Source of the DNA: Gerris lacustris
Taxonomy: Eukaryota; Arthropoda; Insecta; Hemiptera; Gerridae
Direction: 5' to 3'
NCBI GenBank assembly: GCA_951217055.1
Contig: OX578284.1
Coordinates: 46,041,677 to 46,105,676 of the forward strand
Length of the DNA stretch: 64,000 nt
The position numbers and the translations under genes are program-made. The notes under the pieces were generated by a model. That model searched no databases, had not been told where the DNA came from, and saw only the letters and a list, made by a program, of their open reading frames with translations. Of this stretch, positions 11,895 through 24,980 are shown in pieces; the stretch's first letter is position 1, and each line of letters opens with the position of its first letter.

Positions 11895-12077
11895 AGTGGA
11901 GTATAGTCTCAAAGACCCAACTCCTCTCACAAACAAATCCAATGTCATTTACAAAATTAATTGTTCTGAATGCGATTCATCCTATATTGGCCAAACCTCC
12001 CAGTACCTACACAAGCGTCTATACCAGCACGAATACAGCCTCAAACCCAACCGCCCTTACTAATCACTTCTATTCCA
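11711..12077. repeat. long inverted duplication of Penelope-like sequence
   Basis: Arms 11711-11894 and 11908-12077 are near-identical reverse complements around a 13-bp spacer (11895-11907). The main difference is a 14-bp deletion in the right arm. The transcript could form a long hairpin. Confidence 0.85.
11908..12077 (+). pseudogene. second GIY-YIG fragment, inverted copy
   Basis: Encodes the same start, KDPTPLTNKSNVIYKINC, SECDSSYIGQT, HKRLYQHEYSLKPN, almost without change. A 14-bp deletion relative to the minus-strand copy then breaks the frame. Similarity ends at about 12077, before the catalytic Glu. It is a truncated, dead copy that faces away from the first with only 13 bp between them. 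Confidence 0.8.
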
Positions 12078-12189
12078 TCTGCTATTAAAAGTGCTAATTA
12101 TTATTGCTATTTATTAAAATAATAAATAAAAACTGTGCAATGGACGAAAATGAGTATTTTTTTCCTATTGGAGATTAAATATTGTATGT

Positions 12190-12336
12190 ACCTCGTGAGT
12201 AAAGTGCCATTATTCCCCCTAGAGTTATTCCCTCGGCTGTGCCTCGGGATTTAGGGACCATGGTTCCTTCTGCTTCGCCTCAAGAACCAACTTTTTCGCT
12301 CAGGGAATAATGGCTTACTTTACTCCCTAGGAGCAT
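12190..12336. repeat. foldback element
   Basis: The left arm 'gagtaaagtgccattattccc' is matched in inverse by 'gggaataatggcttactttactcc' near 12304-12330. Between them lie TCGGCTGTGCCTCGG and similar GC-richer sequence. No coding capacity. Confidence 0.6.
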
Positions 12337-12349
12337 AAATAACTATTAA

Positions 12350-12548
12350 TCACCATGACATGTTTAACATCAATTTAAAGGTCTTAAAGTGTAGAAAAAT
12401 TATACGCAACTATTAAAATTTTACGCATAATATTTTCAAGATAGTTGCCAATATGGCGGGCGACTAAAAAAGAGTTTTTAGTCACCATGACTTGTTATAC
12501 ATCAAATTAAAGGTCTTGAAGTGTAGAAAAAGAATATGCGACTACTTA
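12350..12548. repeat. tandem duplication, unit about 132 bp
   Basis: The block 'caccatgacatgtttaacatc', AATTTAAAGGTCTT, AAGTGTAGAAAAA at 12351 is repeated at about 12483. Between them is TTGCCAATATGGCGGGCGAC, a segment shared with the repeat at 10618-10960. Confidence 0.65.
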
Positions 12549-12559
12549 TTAACATTTTT

Positions 12560-13529
12560 ACACTTATATTAATAATTTTAACTTAATCGTACAGAAACCG
12601 GCGATTTTCGCCTCATACGTACTTACGTGAAGCACGCCTTACTTGTTTTATACTTACTTTTTCCTTGCTAAATTAAGAGTGAGAAAGACCAAAAGAATTT
12701 TAAATCACCACGGTTATCTCTCGTATAAATAGTTAAATAAACGTAAATCGTGGAAACGGTCTACGTTTATCTGCGGTCTAAATATTTTTGTTTTAAGTGT
12801 CACTTTGACACACAACTAGAGTGTAGAATGTTTTGTCAATTCAGGTGGCTAAACACGCGTGGCTACGCGTGTTTAATTTTAGAACATCATTCTCGTCTGG
12901 CAAAGAAAACAGCCTATGTGGAGAATTTTCGCTTATAGTTTAGTGTTAAAAGCGTGAAGATGGCTGAATAGGCCGAGTCTGTAAGATAAATAAAACTCTC
13001 CCCGTTGAGATGACAGGTGCCTTCCAAGGCAACTTGCCAATGATTTGCCCACCTCAAGGTTTTACTTCTTTTCAAAGGCGCTAATTACTGTATTTTGAAA
13101 ACAAAATTCCATTCTCGATGAACTTTTTCTTATCTAGAAATGAGCGTCTTGTAATAATAGACAAGGTAGAGAGTGTTTTCTGAAGATTACTCTTGTCTAT
13201 GCCTAACGTAAGTGTATAGTTAACTTAAACTGTAAAAAAGATAAGATAAGAGGATACCTTGAAGATATTCTACCTAATTTTATCAGAAAATTAATGCATG
13301 AAGAGAGTCCTCCAAAGACTTCACCCACCTATATCTATCTATAAGGAATGTACTATATTTAGTCAGTATATATATTAGTTAAAGGGGTCTTGTGGTGCAA
13401 CTCTTGTCTATATTTGTCACTGCTGTTTAGGTAACTACTCTTAAGGTATAGATAAGATTAAAGGGTTCTCGGGAGACAAGGTAGTTCCATCTACGATGAT
13501 CTTAGATATACAATGTATTTTAAATGTAC
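12560..13529. other. non-coding stretch
   Basis: No gene or named repeat recognised. A short palindromic CACGCGTGGCTACGCGTG lies at about 12854. Confidence 0.35.
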
Positions 13530-14256
13530 TTTTTAGGGTCCGTAGGCAAAACCAAGGACCCTTATATTTTCCTGCGTGTGTCTGTCCGTCCGTCCTCTCG
13601 CGTGCTCTCACGGCTACACCTTTCGTCCGATTAATTTGAAATTTGGCATGTATGTGTCTTGTACCGACCCACATATCTTAAAAATATAGCGACTTAAAAA
13701 AAAGTAGGGTAAAAAAAATTAAGGGTTAAATTTTTTTAATTTTTTTCGACACCGTGAGTGAGGGGTATCATATGAAAGGGTACGTCGAGCTGATTACAAA
13801 AATATATAATTCTTTGGATATAACTTTGATAGGGCGAGCGTAGGCAAGTTTGAAGTGGGTGTGAAACGTGTCCCCCCCCCCCCTCTATCTCGCTTATGTG
13901 AAGTGCAAAAAATCTGAAAAAATTCCTGAACATTCTTCGACCAAAAGTAAAGATACCACTTTTTGGAAATTTCGAAAAAAATATTATTTTATTTTTTATT
14001 GACAAAATACGTTTTTTTTATAATTATGGTCTTTTCGATGTATTTATATGGTTGTAGTCCGGTTCAGTGACAAAAAAATACTTTATCAGAGTGTGCTTTG
14101 AGAATATCAGACCCTTAGAATGGTTCAAAGTAAGCTTTTTAGCATTTTAAAAAAAAACACTGTTTATACACTTTACAGTTAAACACTATATAGTGTGGCC
14201 TACGGACCCTCGCGCCTCGCTGTGTGCTGACTAGCACACACTTGAACTGTTTATTA
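13530..14256. mobile_element. family A element, copy 1
   Basis: Begins TTTTTAGGGTCCGTAGGC and ends CCTACGGACCCTCGC followed by a hairpin GTGTGCTGACTAGCACAC and 'cttgaactgtttatt'. The inverted GGGTCCGTAGGC near both ends suggests a DNA-transposon-like structure. The interior carries GTCTGTCCGTCCGTCC, GAAATTTGGCATG and a run of C. Copies 2 (32685-33410) and 3 (46758-47494) have the opposite orientation. No transposase; the shared open frame in the three copies lacks an ATG. Confidence 0.75.
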
Positions 14257-14289
14257 ACAAAAGTTTTGATAACGATAAGACGTTTTTAT

Positions 14290-14930
14290 TAGGGGAAGTA
14301 ATTTTGCTTCCGAGCTTACCAAAAGTAAATGAAGCTATGAGATCGTTCTAAAGAAAGAATATTTGTTATGTCTTCGTTTTCAAAAATTTTAAGAGAGAAA
14401 TCCGTTTTAGACATCATCAGGGAGCATTTTTGGTTCCGTGTCTGTCGCTCAATTTGTTTTGTGAACTAACTTATCTTAAAAACTACTCGTCCGATTTTAT
14501 TGAAATTTGGATGTTAGGTCATAATTAACCCATTGTTGGTCCCATATAAGTTTCAACCTTCTGCGCTCATTTGTTTTTCTTCCACATGCGCACAAATATA
14601 CATTTATTTACACCTATATCTTCAAAAGTACTCATATGATTTTTATGAAATTTGGATGGTTTGTTGGAAATAGCCCGCAGATAGCTCTCGATTAAGTTCA
14701 GCTTCTTCGATCTTTAAATTTTACTAAGTTGATACTTTATTCATGTAAAAAAAAATTAAAACAATTTTGACAGATTTAACAATCATCATACAAACGGGGA
14801 GAAATTTAATAAATAAATTGAAAAAATAATAGGTTGTAAATGCATAAAATCATTATAAAGTATATATGTCACAGGTTGCGAGGTAGCTATGTGCCGCACT
14901 AATTGGCAGAGTGTTATGCTAGGGGAATTA
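14290..14930 (+). repeat. family B repeat copy
   Basis: A well-preserved copy. It has TTTTGCTTCCGAGCTTACC, 'agatcgttctaaagaa', GAAATCCGTTTTAGACATC, 'caatttgttttgtgaac', CCGATTTTATTGAAATTTGG and 'tggtcccatataagtttcaacc'. It ends 'gaggtagctatgtgccgcac'. Confidence 0.75.
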
Positions 14931-15097
14931 TTTTTTTAATTACCTGAATAAACTTAATTACTATCTACTTAAGTATAAATGCTTAGATGCTTACCAAGTT
15001 GGACCAATGGTAATCTTAAATTTGATTTTTTTAGAAAATATATAAATTAATATTTGTTAGCTATTACATGCAGTTACTTATAAACACTTTCGCGCAT

Positions 15098-15415
15098 AAC
15101 TTGGCCCTAAACACTAAAATTAATACAAATGATATTCTTATTTTTATACATATATGTTCCATTGAATTTTCAAGACAAATATATATCTTTACTGACGCTT
15201 GAACGTTTGCAATCAACGATATTTGTTTAACAACAGCTTTTGTTTACACAGAACTTGGCCCTAAAAACTAAAATAAGTTCAAATGATGTATGTACTTACT
15301 TTTGTACATATGTTCCATAGAATTTTTAAGATAAAGATATATCTTTTCCGACGCTTAAACGTTTGCAATCGACAACGTTCGTTTAACAGGTTTCACAACA
15401 GCTTTTGTTAACACA
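15098..15415. repeat. tandem duplication, unit about 150-155 bp
   Basis: AACTTGGCCCTAAA at 15102 and 15252 each start a block with 'atgttcca.agaatttt.aaga', ATATATCTTT, GACGCTT.AACGTTTGCAATC and 'ttgtttaac'. About two copies. Confidence 0.75.
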
Positions 15416-15419
15416 GTTA

Positions 15420-17500
15420 TGGGGGAAATCATTTTTATTTGTTGATCTAATGTAACAACATAGGTTTTATCTGTATCATAGAGTTTAGAAGAGATAATTA
15501 CGATAGGTTTAGTGTGATGTAGTATAAAACTGAACTCCTATTTATTAACTGGTTGGTGGTAATGACCTCTGGTTTTAAAACTGAAGAGAAAGTATGATGG
15601 TACTTAAAATGTTTGTGTGGCACTGAGTTTATACATAAAAAAAGGAGTTAAAAATGAACACACTGGACGATATAATTATGAGGGATCTCAGCTCAAATTG
15701 TTTTTGGAACTCTTGAAAGAGAAACAGTGTTGTGTGTTTATTCCGGAGTCAAAGAGACTGAAGTGGGGAGGGAAACAGATACCGCGATATTCTGGCTTCT
15801 TTAACTCTGCTGGTAGTCTCTACTAGCGGTCTGATTCTACCGCTTGAACTGGTGCGGGTTCTTATGTTTTAGATATTGTGTAACTTTCTACCGGTTTTAC
15901 ATTCATTACAACGTCAATATTCGTCATTTTTTTACAATTGTCAATTCGTTGACGTTCATGTACTAATAATCCCGCAGTTTCGTTTCTGCCTTTGAATGAT
16001 TTAGTTTTGTGCCGTTTAGATTTTTGTGAATCAAATTTTCTTTCTCTTCTTATTACCTTTGTGTGACATGCCATCGTAAGTGATTGTTTCATTATGTTAT
16101 TCTAGTGCTGAATTTTTCTCTTATTATTATTATTATCATTATTTTTCAATATCATTTTTGTTGTCTTTTTTTTATAATTTTAGCTGCCTTGAATATTTTA
16201 CAAAAATAAATAATAATACGTAAAATAAATGTGATAATATATCATTAGTCATTTTCAAAGATAATTCTAGAATAGATTTATTTTTAATTACAACTGATTG
16301 TGAATAATAATACATTTTTTATTGCCCAACCTTGATGAAATTTAATTGTTAATTAATTAAACTAAAAAACAAATACTTTTAAACTAGTTACTATAAAAAC
16401 TAGTTGCACTTAACTGCATGTTACATTAATTTGTCAAACATTGTTATCCCTACTGATTACAATACTGAATTAAGTTACACTACTGTCTCAATTAGTATTT
16501 TGTTATACTTCATTACACTTACTGATAAAAATAATGAATAAAATCCTATTACTACATATTTTAATTAGTTTATTTTCAACTGATTTATACGAACTTAGAC
16601 CTACTGATTTATACACTGAATAAAACACTTTTTAATCCCTTTTAATCGGTTTCAAAACATAATTATTTCGAAATAATTCAGTATTGAATAATATTATGTA
16701 GTATTTATTCGCATTTAATGCTGAAGTACATATTGTGATGAAAATACATAAATTAGAGAAACTTCGATCAATATATTTCCTTAAACACTTTTATATTTAT
16801 ATATAATTTACTGCTCTGTTTATACAAACCTCTTCTCAATGTTGATAAATATTTATGGTACACAGTATAGTGGGTTTAATTTATATACTTGTATTCAATT
16901 AAGTTTTGCCTCACACATATAATTCAATATTGCATTAATTTTGTTGGAAATTTACAACATAAATAGATCGATTGCAACATAAATTCTAACAAATTTATGG
17001 AGCGAAATTTCTGATTTTTTTTTATTAAAATTTAATTTGGCATGACTGAATTAGTATTTTACAAATGACTTTTTCCTTATTTGTGTTATCTTATTGCTTT
17101 TATATTGTTTGGACAATGGGTTGTTTGTTTTGTGCAAACGACTGCACTTATCCACAATGCAAGCTTTGATTAAGAATAAAATACATAGTCAATGCTGTCT
17201 AATAATTAGCTATTCAATTTTTTTTTAATCTTTTTTTTTAGAGGTTATTCCGAGTTTATCATTTAAATGTCGACTATGACTGTAATTCTTAAATTATATT
17301 AACAGTTTTTTTTAGCTTGAAGTACTCTAGACCCGCTCTTATGCGGGAATTTTTCCGATAGAATGAATCAAAAACATTGAATTTAATTTAAGTGCACTAT
17401 TATGAACGTGTCCCTAATCGGACGTAGCGTAGGTTGGAAGAGGGTTTTATCGCCAAATTTCCCTTTGGGGTTGATCTAGTGTGGAACTTCCTTTTTACTG
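15420..17500. other. AT-rich non-coding stretch
   Basis: No recognised gene. Two open frames (15617-15826 plus, 15862-16092 minus) have protein-like but unrecognised composition and no supporting splice structure. From 16100 on the DNA is simple AT-rich sequence. Confidence 0.4.
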
Positions 17501-17507
17501 GTCTTAT

Positions 17508-17960
17508 ATTACTTTGCTTTGTAAGCTTCATCGCACATTTCCGTTTCCCCAATTTTGAACCACTTCCCGTGATTCAATCTTCCCCAAATTTTGCACATAG
17601 ATACAACTAAGGTGAAGAATACAGAAACCAAAAAAAATAAAATAAAATAAAAAATGGCGTCAAATTTATTTGCTTTTTAAGTTTCATCGCACACCTATTA
17701 CCCCAATTTTGAACCACTTATCGTCATTCAATTTTCCCCAAATTTTGCACATAGATACAACTTAGGTGAAGAATACAGAAACAAAAAAAACAAAAAATAA
17801 TAACAAAATGGCGTCAAATTTATTTGCTTTTTAAGTTTCATCGCACACCTATTACCCCAATTTTGAACCACTTACCGTCATTCAATCTTCTCCAAATGTT
17901 GACAATAGAAACAACTATGGTGAAGAATACAGAAACCAAAAAGAAAAAAAAAAAAAAAAA
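17508..17960. repeat. tandem array, about three copies of a 154 bp unit
   Basis: TTCATCGCACA at about 17528, 17687 and 17839 is each time followed by 'ccccaattttgaaccactt', 'attcaat.ttccccaaat', 'acaacta.ggtgaagaatac' and an A-rich run. AAATGGCGTCAAATTTATTT separates the units. Confidence 0.8.
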
Positions 17961-17999
17961 GATTGAAAATAAGTCCAGTTTTGAAAAATGGCATTTTTA

Positions 18000-18885
18000 T
18001 ATTAATTATTATGGATGAGAATACTTTAATTTTCTATCCTAATGCCTTCTTCCGGTAGTCTCTGGTAATTCTTCTATAAGTGTTCGGGTACTAAAGATAT
18101 CCGGACTTAACCGGTTAAGCTTTAGTGATATAATCAAATTTTATTTTCCCTGCATTATATTATTTTTGTTGTTATATTGGGCAAGAAGAGAAAGGAAATA
18201 GTTTTATGCTTTCACTCCGATTTGTAACTTTTAACAACCTTTCTATTACCTTTTCTATAGAAGTAGGTATTTATTTGCCTATACAAACCATTATACCCTC
18301 AGAATAAAGGTGATGATCTTTGTTGATAACATCTTAGAAAGGTCTTAAGTTACCCTACGACCTATACGACCTGATTAAACAGGTATAACTGGGACATGTA
18401 TACACTAACTTACTGGGATTTTCTTGTTTAGATAAATTGGTACTGATACTCAGAAAAATGTAAGTAGATAGCTTGTAGCAGTTTTATCCGGTTTCTTAAG
18501 ATAATTTTTAAGGTCCGTTATTTAAAGGAAAAGTTGTTCTTTGGCTTCTACTATTCACTAACTTAAAGGGGCTTAGAAGAGATTAAAAGTACCGCTAAGA
18601 ACTTTGATTAAGCTCTTGCCTGCTTTTGGTTTTTACATTTAAGTCGGGTTTCAATTCATCGTACGCATTTTACCAATATCGTATCGGGATCGGTATCGTA
18701 TTTAATCCGTATTGAATCTAGGTTTCCATGGACACTTTGGATCCAAAAACTGTTTCCAATCCGTATTTATTTAAACATCATGGAAACGTAGTATATACAT
18801 ATTGTTTATTTGTATAACTGAAGAAGATTTGTTTGGTTGATTTTTTTTACATTTTCATACAATGTACATATACAAGTGGTTTTTG
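18000..18885. other. non-coding stretch
   Basis: No gene or named repeat recognised. Confidence 0.35.
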
Positions 18886-18889
18886 AAAA

Positions 18890-19071
18890 ACTTAATGTCT
18901 ATGCAGACGAGTGGAGCCCCACTACTGGGCCGAATTTGGCATACATGTTCAAAAAAATCATACCCTAAGGCGACATCGAGAAATGAATTTTAGCTTCAAA
19001 TTTACACCTTAAATAAAATCTGAAAAAACTTAAGATTAAAATTATTTATGGAAAACGGTTTCGACAATTTT

Positions 19072-19108
<37 letters not shown>

Positions 19109-19290
19109 GAAATGCAGTCCATTTAAATAGGAATCTAACGATATAAGCCGTTTTGCCAGAAAAGTTCTAGTTTCCAAGATATTGATGAAAATAAATGTGA
19201 TTTTGTTAAAAATCGAAAAACAAAAAGTTTCTGGGATTTGGGACCGAGATTATGTGAGATGTCTCGGACCGATTTTTTCTTAATCTATTG
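18890..19290 (+). repeat. family C repeat, partial copy
   Basis: Carries 'cgagtggagcc', CTACTGGGCCGAATTTGGCA, 'aaaaatcataccctaaggcg', 'gaaaacggtttcgac', a run of about 28 A, 'gcagtccatttaaatagg', 'taacgatataagccgtttt' and 'ggaccgattttttc'. Internal deletions are evident; the B-box module is missing. Confidence 0.65.
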
Positions 19291-19940
19291 CGTTTCTATG
19301 CGTAAATTATCCAAAAAATAAAGAAGAAAGGCCACGCGGAGGTTGTAAATATATATTTTTTAAATTTTTAACAATAGGTAATTATACGGTGAGCCTATGG
19401 GTTGAGTCACTACCTACTCACTAGACACCGGACGTTGGTCGAGGAACCTCGAACCTGGACAGGTTAATTAACACAAGTCCAAGGTCCTCGTACCTGTTTA
19501 TACATTACTTGAGTTTAGTTCTTCATGCTGACTTTAAAATGCGAGTTTCTGCACCTGCATCACTTCTTAGTGGATAATTTAATGCATTGTGCTGCATTTC
19601 TATAGTGTATTATAAAATATTTGTACTTTGGGTACTTAATAAGTTTCAATCTTTATTTGTCGTTAAATATTTTATAGAAGATAATTATTTTTCTTCCTTA
19701 TATTGGATGCTGCTAGTCAATCGTCTTTTGAAAGATTGCTGTAATTAGTGAATTGATGCCGTTCGATTGAGTTACGGATTGAGTAACGGATAACGGTTAT
19801 CCGTTACTCTAACTTTTAAGAGATTTGTTTGCATGCATTATAAATAATTTAATAAGTCAAGTATACAAAGAGCTAAATAACACATTATTACGTGTAGTTA
19901 AAGCAGAACCAATCTGGATTTATATGCAGGTATTGTTTTA

Positions 19941-20100
19941 AAAAAAATCCACCCTAAGTTTTCTGGGCCCTATAAATAGACTATACCAGCGTTAGCGTTA
20001 GTTTGTCACCGTTGCTGTCAAGAATTAAGACTATTCTATCATACTATAGTAGTAGTGTCTTTAAGTCTTGTTGCGTAAACCCGATTTTTAAATTTTTGTT
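19941..20100 (+). promoter_or_regulatory. strong TATA-type core promoter sequence, possibly from an LTR
   Basis: GGGCCCTATAAATAGAC (TATA at about 19970) is followed about 30 bp later by 'agcgttagtttgtcacc' in a locally GC-richer context. This resembles the U3/R junction of an insect LTR retrotransposon. No matching second LTR, primer binding site or polyprotein is present nearby, so a solo LTR fragment is the most that can be proposed. Confidence 0.3.
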
Positions 20101-20344
20101 CAAAGGCTTCAAGTTGATTTTATTGAACCTGAGAAACGCTGGTTGTTTTTAAATGTTTTTTAGGGGAACAATACAAGTTGGCATAAGGATGAGGTAGGAG
20201 ATACTTATCTTAGGGTTTACTGATAGATAAGGACCCTAAATATAGCCCAGAATATTGATCTTTCAAATTTGATCTATCTTTGTTTGAGAGTGAGTTAAAA
20301 TCGAACTCTCTTTTAACTCGATTTACTTTTTAATTAACTTGTTA

Positions 20345-20640
20345 ATTGAAGATATTGTCTAGCAGTTGTGGCACATAGCTTCCTCGAGTCGTAATATTGG
20401 ACGAATGGTTACGTGGGAAATGAAGTGTGGTTGCAATTTTACCTGTTTCGATTCCCAGTGTGGTCATACTTATTTTTATTCAATATTAAATTAGCGCTGA
20501 CGGTTTACATAATATGAGACTATCAGCACCAGCAGGTTACTTTATACAACAAATTTTAATTTCTTCAACATCGAATACTACTACTTTTGAAGTACTAGTA
20601 CTTTTGAAGATATAAAGGTGGACGAAAGAGTCTCTCCACG
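20345..20640 (-). repeat. family B repeat, partial copy
   Basis: Reverse complement of the family B right end: 'gtggcacatagcttcctcg', GTTTCGATTCCCAGTGTGG, 'aaattagcgctgacggtt', 'agtacttttgaagatata'. Truncated on the left-end side. Confidence 0.55.
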
Positions 20641-23300
20641 TAATATTGTGGAGATTTTACGTGAAGAGACTTTTTCTTCTAACTTAAATGATGACCTCCA
20701 CTAAACTAACGCTCCGTATCCTATCTTTAAAGATATAGGTGATAGGTCTTACTTAAAAAAAAGTAAGTGCCCATGCAGAAACAATAGCAATGAACGCAGA
20801 AGATTAGGACCAATTGTGGGTTAATGGGTTAATTATGGCCTACCATTTAAATTTCATCAAAATCGAATGTGGTTTTTTAAGATATGGTGGTTCGCAACAA
20901 TGTCGAGCGACAGACCGACCGACCGGCATACAGTCACGAAACCAAACATGTATTTTATATATTGCTTGGAGTATCATTATTCAAAATACCAGTAGAATCA
21001 ACTAATTTTAAATTATATATCTTAATTAACCCATGAAATTAGTCTACTTAAAGTTATTGCTGAATGGTATTTTACACCGAATTTGTAAATATGCATTATT
21101 GATAAATATCTAATAATATAAATGCATTCAGCACCATAACTTTAAGCACAATATAAGTAAAAATCTGTCTTTTAACTTTTCAGTAGTTAGTTAGTTTAAA
21201 ATGTGAAATTAATATTATATAACTTAACTGTATATTATATCTATAATAAGTTAAAGTAATATACTATTTTATATATCTATTTTAAAAATAAAATTTCAAT
21301 AGAAGCGACAATTGTTTCAATTTAGTTGTTATTATTTTACGATAAGATTTGATTTTCCACTTTAATCAGGGAAGTAAATAGAAGTGGCGCCTAAATAAAA
21401 GAGGCGCCTGTCGGTCTTCTAAACTCTAAACCATTTAATACGACTGATGTCTTATTGTATTGAAGTGATGAGGATCACATCGATACAATTGTATGGAATG
21501 CCGTCAGGTAGGCCCCAGGCAAAGATTGTTATTATTTTTAAAAATTAGAAATATCTTTCTCTTAATTTGCCGAAAGAACGTAAACAACCCTGCTAATTAG
21601 TCTTAAAAATGTGCCTAATATTTTTAACGAAGTAAAATGGGGAAATGTTATTTCCAAAATTTCTGAAATCTTTTGAAATAAAGTGATTATGGAAGGTTTT
21701 AAATTTCACCATTTTTAAGTTTAGAGTGGTTTTTGTTATTATAACAGTGTGTACCTTGTGCTACATAGGTCAGCGTAAGTTAACTATAATAATTAGTCGT
21801 TTAATTAATACTAAATTACATGGGATTAGCGTAGCCAAGTATGTTTAGAGTACCACTATACGCAACCATTAGTAACTCAGAACTAAGCAAAGCAGAGTTA
21901 TAACTATAACACACCAGAATTATAACAATCTGGTGATAGTGGTATAATTCCAGAGTGGTTAGATATGTTTGATACTGATAATTCCTTTGAGTAAATATGT
22001 AAAGTGGCCGATATTTCCTATAATAACCTCATGTTCTCTTTATCACAACCTAAAAGAACCCGCAAAAATTCTTTAAATGTCGTTTACGCGGGTTAAACTA
22101 CTTCAGTATCTAAAATCTAAACCCTCGAATGTTTATCAATTATATGGAGGGGATTTTAAGACTTTATAATGTTTGTGTCCCCCCCCCCCCCCCCCCCTAT
22201 TCTTTCAAGTATAGCTTATACTCGAAATCCTCATGTAAACATACTGTACAATCCCGAATATAATACGCACACATTTTGGTTTTAGCTCTCATAAATCAAG
22301 AGGCTTATTTATTATACTTGAGTTTAATATATTTTTTCCAAACAAATAAGGCCTAACATTAGTATGCTTATATTATACTCTTGTCTGTAGTATATTGGTC
22401 ATTTTAGTGTATTCATGTACTCAAATAAACAATATTACATTCGCAATTATACGTAATACATACAAATACATAATTAGCAAATAATAATAAAGGATAGAGA
22501 TAAAGGCGGATAAAAAGTTACACCCTACCGTTAAGAATCTTACCCCATATCCCAGCAGAGGGGTAATTGTTTTCTAGTCTTTCTTCCTCCTTCTGTAACA
22601 GTTATTATTATTAATTATTTTATTTATTCATTTAATTAATACTAAATTACAAATAATAATAATTAAATAAAAATAATTACTATTAATAATTAAATGCCAA
22701 TAATTTCGACCCTCATTACATTGCTCACGCATTAATATAAAACATATTTTGGATTTTCGTTTATAAATAGATTCCTCTGATCTTTTATCTCTTTAAATTC
22801 TTTTCCTTCTTAGTTTCTTAATGTCTCATTTAGTTTCTTAGATAGCTTTAAATAAAACTTTTTGAAATATTATCCATCTTAAAAAAAATATATTGTCTAT
22901 TTTTAATTCAATCTATTTTGAGATTGTAATCGAAGCATCCTTCAGACAATGCTACTATAATCGATTATATCTAAGATAAAGGTTCTAGACACTAATATAT
23001 CGATTTAATCTGATTTATTGCATATGTGAATGAACTTTATATTAATGGTGTGTGTTTGTATTTGTTTATGTTTACGCTACTCACTTTTTAAATTTGTCTT
23101 TGGATAACCTACTTTTGTAATAACATTGTTTCATCATTTGTATTTGAGATATTTATTTTATATTCATTCAAGTATATATATTCTTGATGTGTATAGTATA
23201 TATTTAGTTAGAAGGACTGTGAAATTGACATTCACTGAAAACTTGTTTATTTAAAACTTAATCGGAGAGGTCGAGTTAAAATGTGATGAGAATTTAGGCT
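20640..23300. other. non-coding AT-rich stretch with a C19 run
   Basis: No gene was recognised. A 19-base C homopolymer lies at 22179-22197. Short palindromic AT-rich sequence at 22605-22695 could fold. Repeat-like 'tttcatcaaaatcgaatgtgg' with 'cgaccgaccggc' near 20840-20930 resembles the GTCTGTC-type modules of the dispersed families. Confidence 0.4.
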
Positions 23301-23307
23301 ACATGGT

Positions 23308-23545
23308 ACTTCTTTAGATTGTTACTCCCCTAGAATGTTTTAGAATGTAAGCGACTTTTACTAAATTGACTAAATAACTATTAAGACAAAGGGATGTTTT
23401 GTCCTATGTACTTTCGGACATAGGAATATCAAACTTCTTTTTTATAAGGGGAGTAACAGTTTAAAGAAGAACATTACGTACACCTTCTTTAGATTGTTAC
23501 TCCCCTCTGTTTTTTTTATAAGAGTATAGTAACAATCTAAATAAG
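23308..23545 (+). mobile_element. MITE1 copy 1
   Basis: Begins ACTTCTTTAGATTGTTACTC, contains 'actaaataactattaagac', AAAGGGATGTTT and TATAAGGGGAGTAACAG. It then has a second, shorter foldback, 'cttctttagattgttactc'...'agtaacaatctaaa'. No coding capacity. Confidence 0.85.
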
Positions 23546-23929
23546 GGTCGGCTAAACATTTCATATTGAGGCTTTTTAGGGTCAAAGAAACGTAATTGCA
23601 TTTTTTTTTTTTTTTTTTAATATCCATCATTTTTAGGGTCCCAAATCCCCAACTAGGATCTTTATAGTATTCAGTCATCTTCCTATAACAGGGTGGCCAC
23701 AGACCGGGAAAACCGGGAATACCGGGAAAAGTCAGGGAATTTCGGCCGACAGGGAAATGTCAGGGAAAAGTCAGGGAATTTTGTCATAGGTCAGGGAAAA
23801 TCTGCATGCAATTAAAATCATTATTTCATAATTTTAAAGCACAGAAACCTTAACTTTCTCGAAATTTCTTATAAAAAAAAAAAATGCTGTCTTTGGAACA
23901 AAGCCAGAAGGATTAACGACCTCTTTACT

Positions 23930-24510
23930 TAGAAATTATATCAAAAAATCGGTCCAAGACAACTCAGACAAACTTTCTCATACACGAGTTCATAATTACT
24001 TAGCCTAGTGTTTTCCATTTACTAGCTTTCGTATGTAGATTTAATTATTATTGAACATTTCATCAAAATTTATCATAAAAATAACTTCTCCTGGGCAGGG
24101 AATCGAACCCAGGCTCTCTCCATCCGCGTTTTAAGCTTTTTTCTCAGGAACTAGATTTTTCCCGGGAAAACGGCATATATCGTTAGATTCTTATTTAAAT
24201 GGACTACATCTTAGAATTTTTTTTTATCAAAATCGTCGGAACCGTTTTCGAGAAATCATATTTTTTCACGTTTTTTCAGAGTTTTTGGGGTGTAGCGCCC
24301 CCAAATTTAGAGCTAAAATTCATCAAATTTCGTCAATATCAGCCCAGTAGTTTAGGCTCTAGGTGTCTGCACAGACAGACATACGACAGACAGACATTTT
24401 TTAAAAACCACTTTTTTGGACTCAGGGCACCTCAAAACGTGTAAATCCATCAAAATTGAATTTTTGCGCCATCACAATACTTTCTCTTTTATATGAGAAA
24501 GTAAAAATAC
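23930..24510 (-). repeat. family C repeat, nested copy
   Basis: Reverse orientation. It runs from 'aaaaatcggtcc' and 'actttctcatacacgag' through GGAATCGAACCCAGGC (B-box complement), TTTTCCCGGGAAAACGG and 'cagagtttttggggtgtagcg' to TTGCGCCATCACAATACTTT. It sits inside the 23689-25821 element. Confidence 0.75.
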
Positions 24511-24980
24511 GTGAATTGTTACTTTCTATAGGATAATAAGGAAAGGCTACGATTAGTTTATACTTTTTAGCGTTGAACAGGAAAACGCTTAACAGGAAAA
24601 ACCGGTGTGGACCCGACAAAATACTAGGTTTCACTCATAATTTACTTTTTCATTAAAGAAGAAGTATTGCAATAGCGCGAAAATTCGATTTTGAGATTTC
24701 GATGGATTTAGACGTTTTGAGGTCCCTTTTGTCTGTCTGTCGTCTGTGCAGACATCTGGAGCTCACACTACCGGGCCGATTTTGACGAAATTTAGCATAC
24801 ATGTTCAGAAAAATCGTACCCCACGGCGAAATCGAGAAATTAGTTATATCTTGAAATTTGGAGCGCTACCCCCCAAAAAAAACTCTAAACAAAATGTAAA
24901 AAAAAATGTAGTCCATTTAAACTAACTTAAATCAAATTATAATTACTAATTACAACGGGAGACAGACAGATAATAATAGG

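Noticed and set aside
13736..14005. Open frame 'SIKNKIIFFSKFPKSGIF' shared by three loci (also 32934 and 47008)
   Set aside because: It is shared because all three are copies of family A. The frame has no ATG and is broken at the poly-C/G run. Composition is not protein-like.
15617..16092. Two adjacent frames on opposite strands with protein-like composition
   Set aside because: No family, no start context or splice sites; not enough to call a gene.
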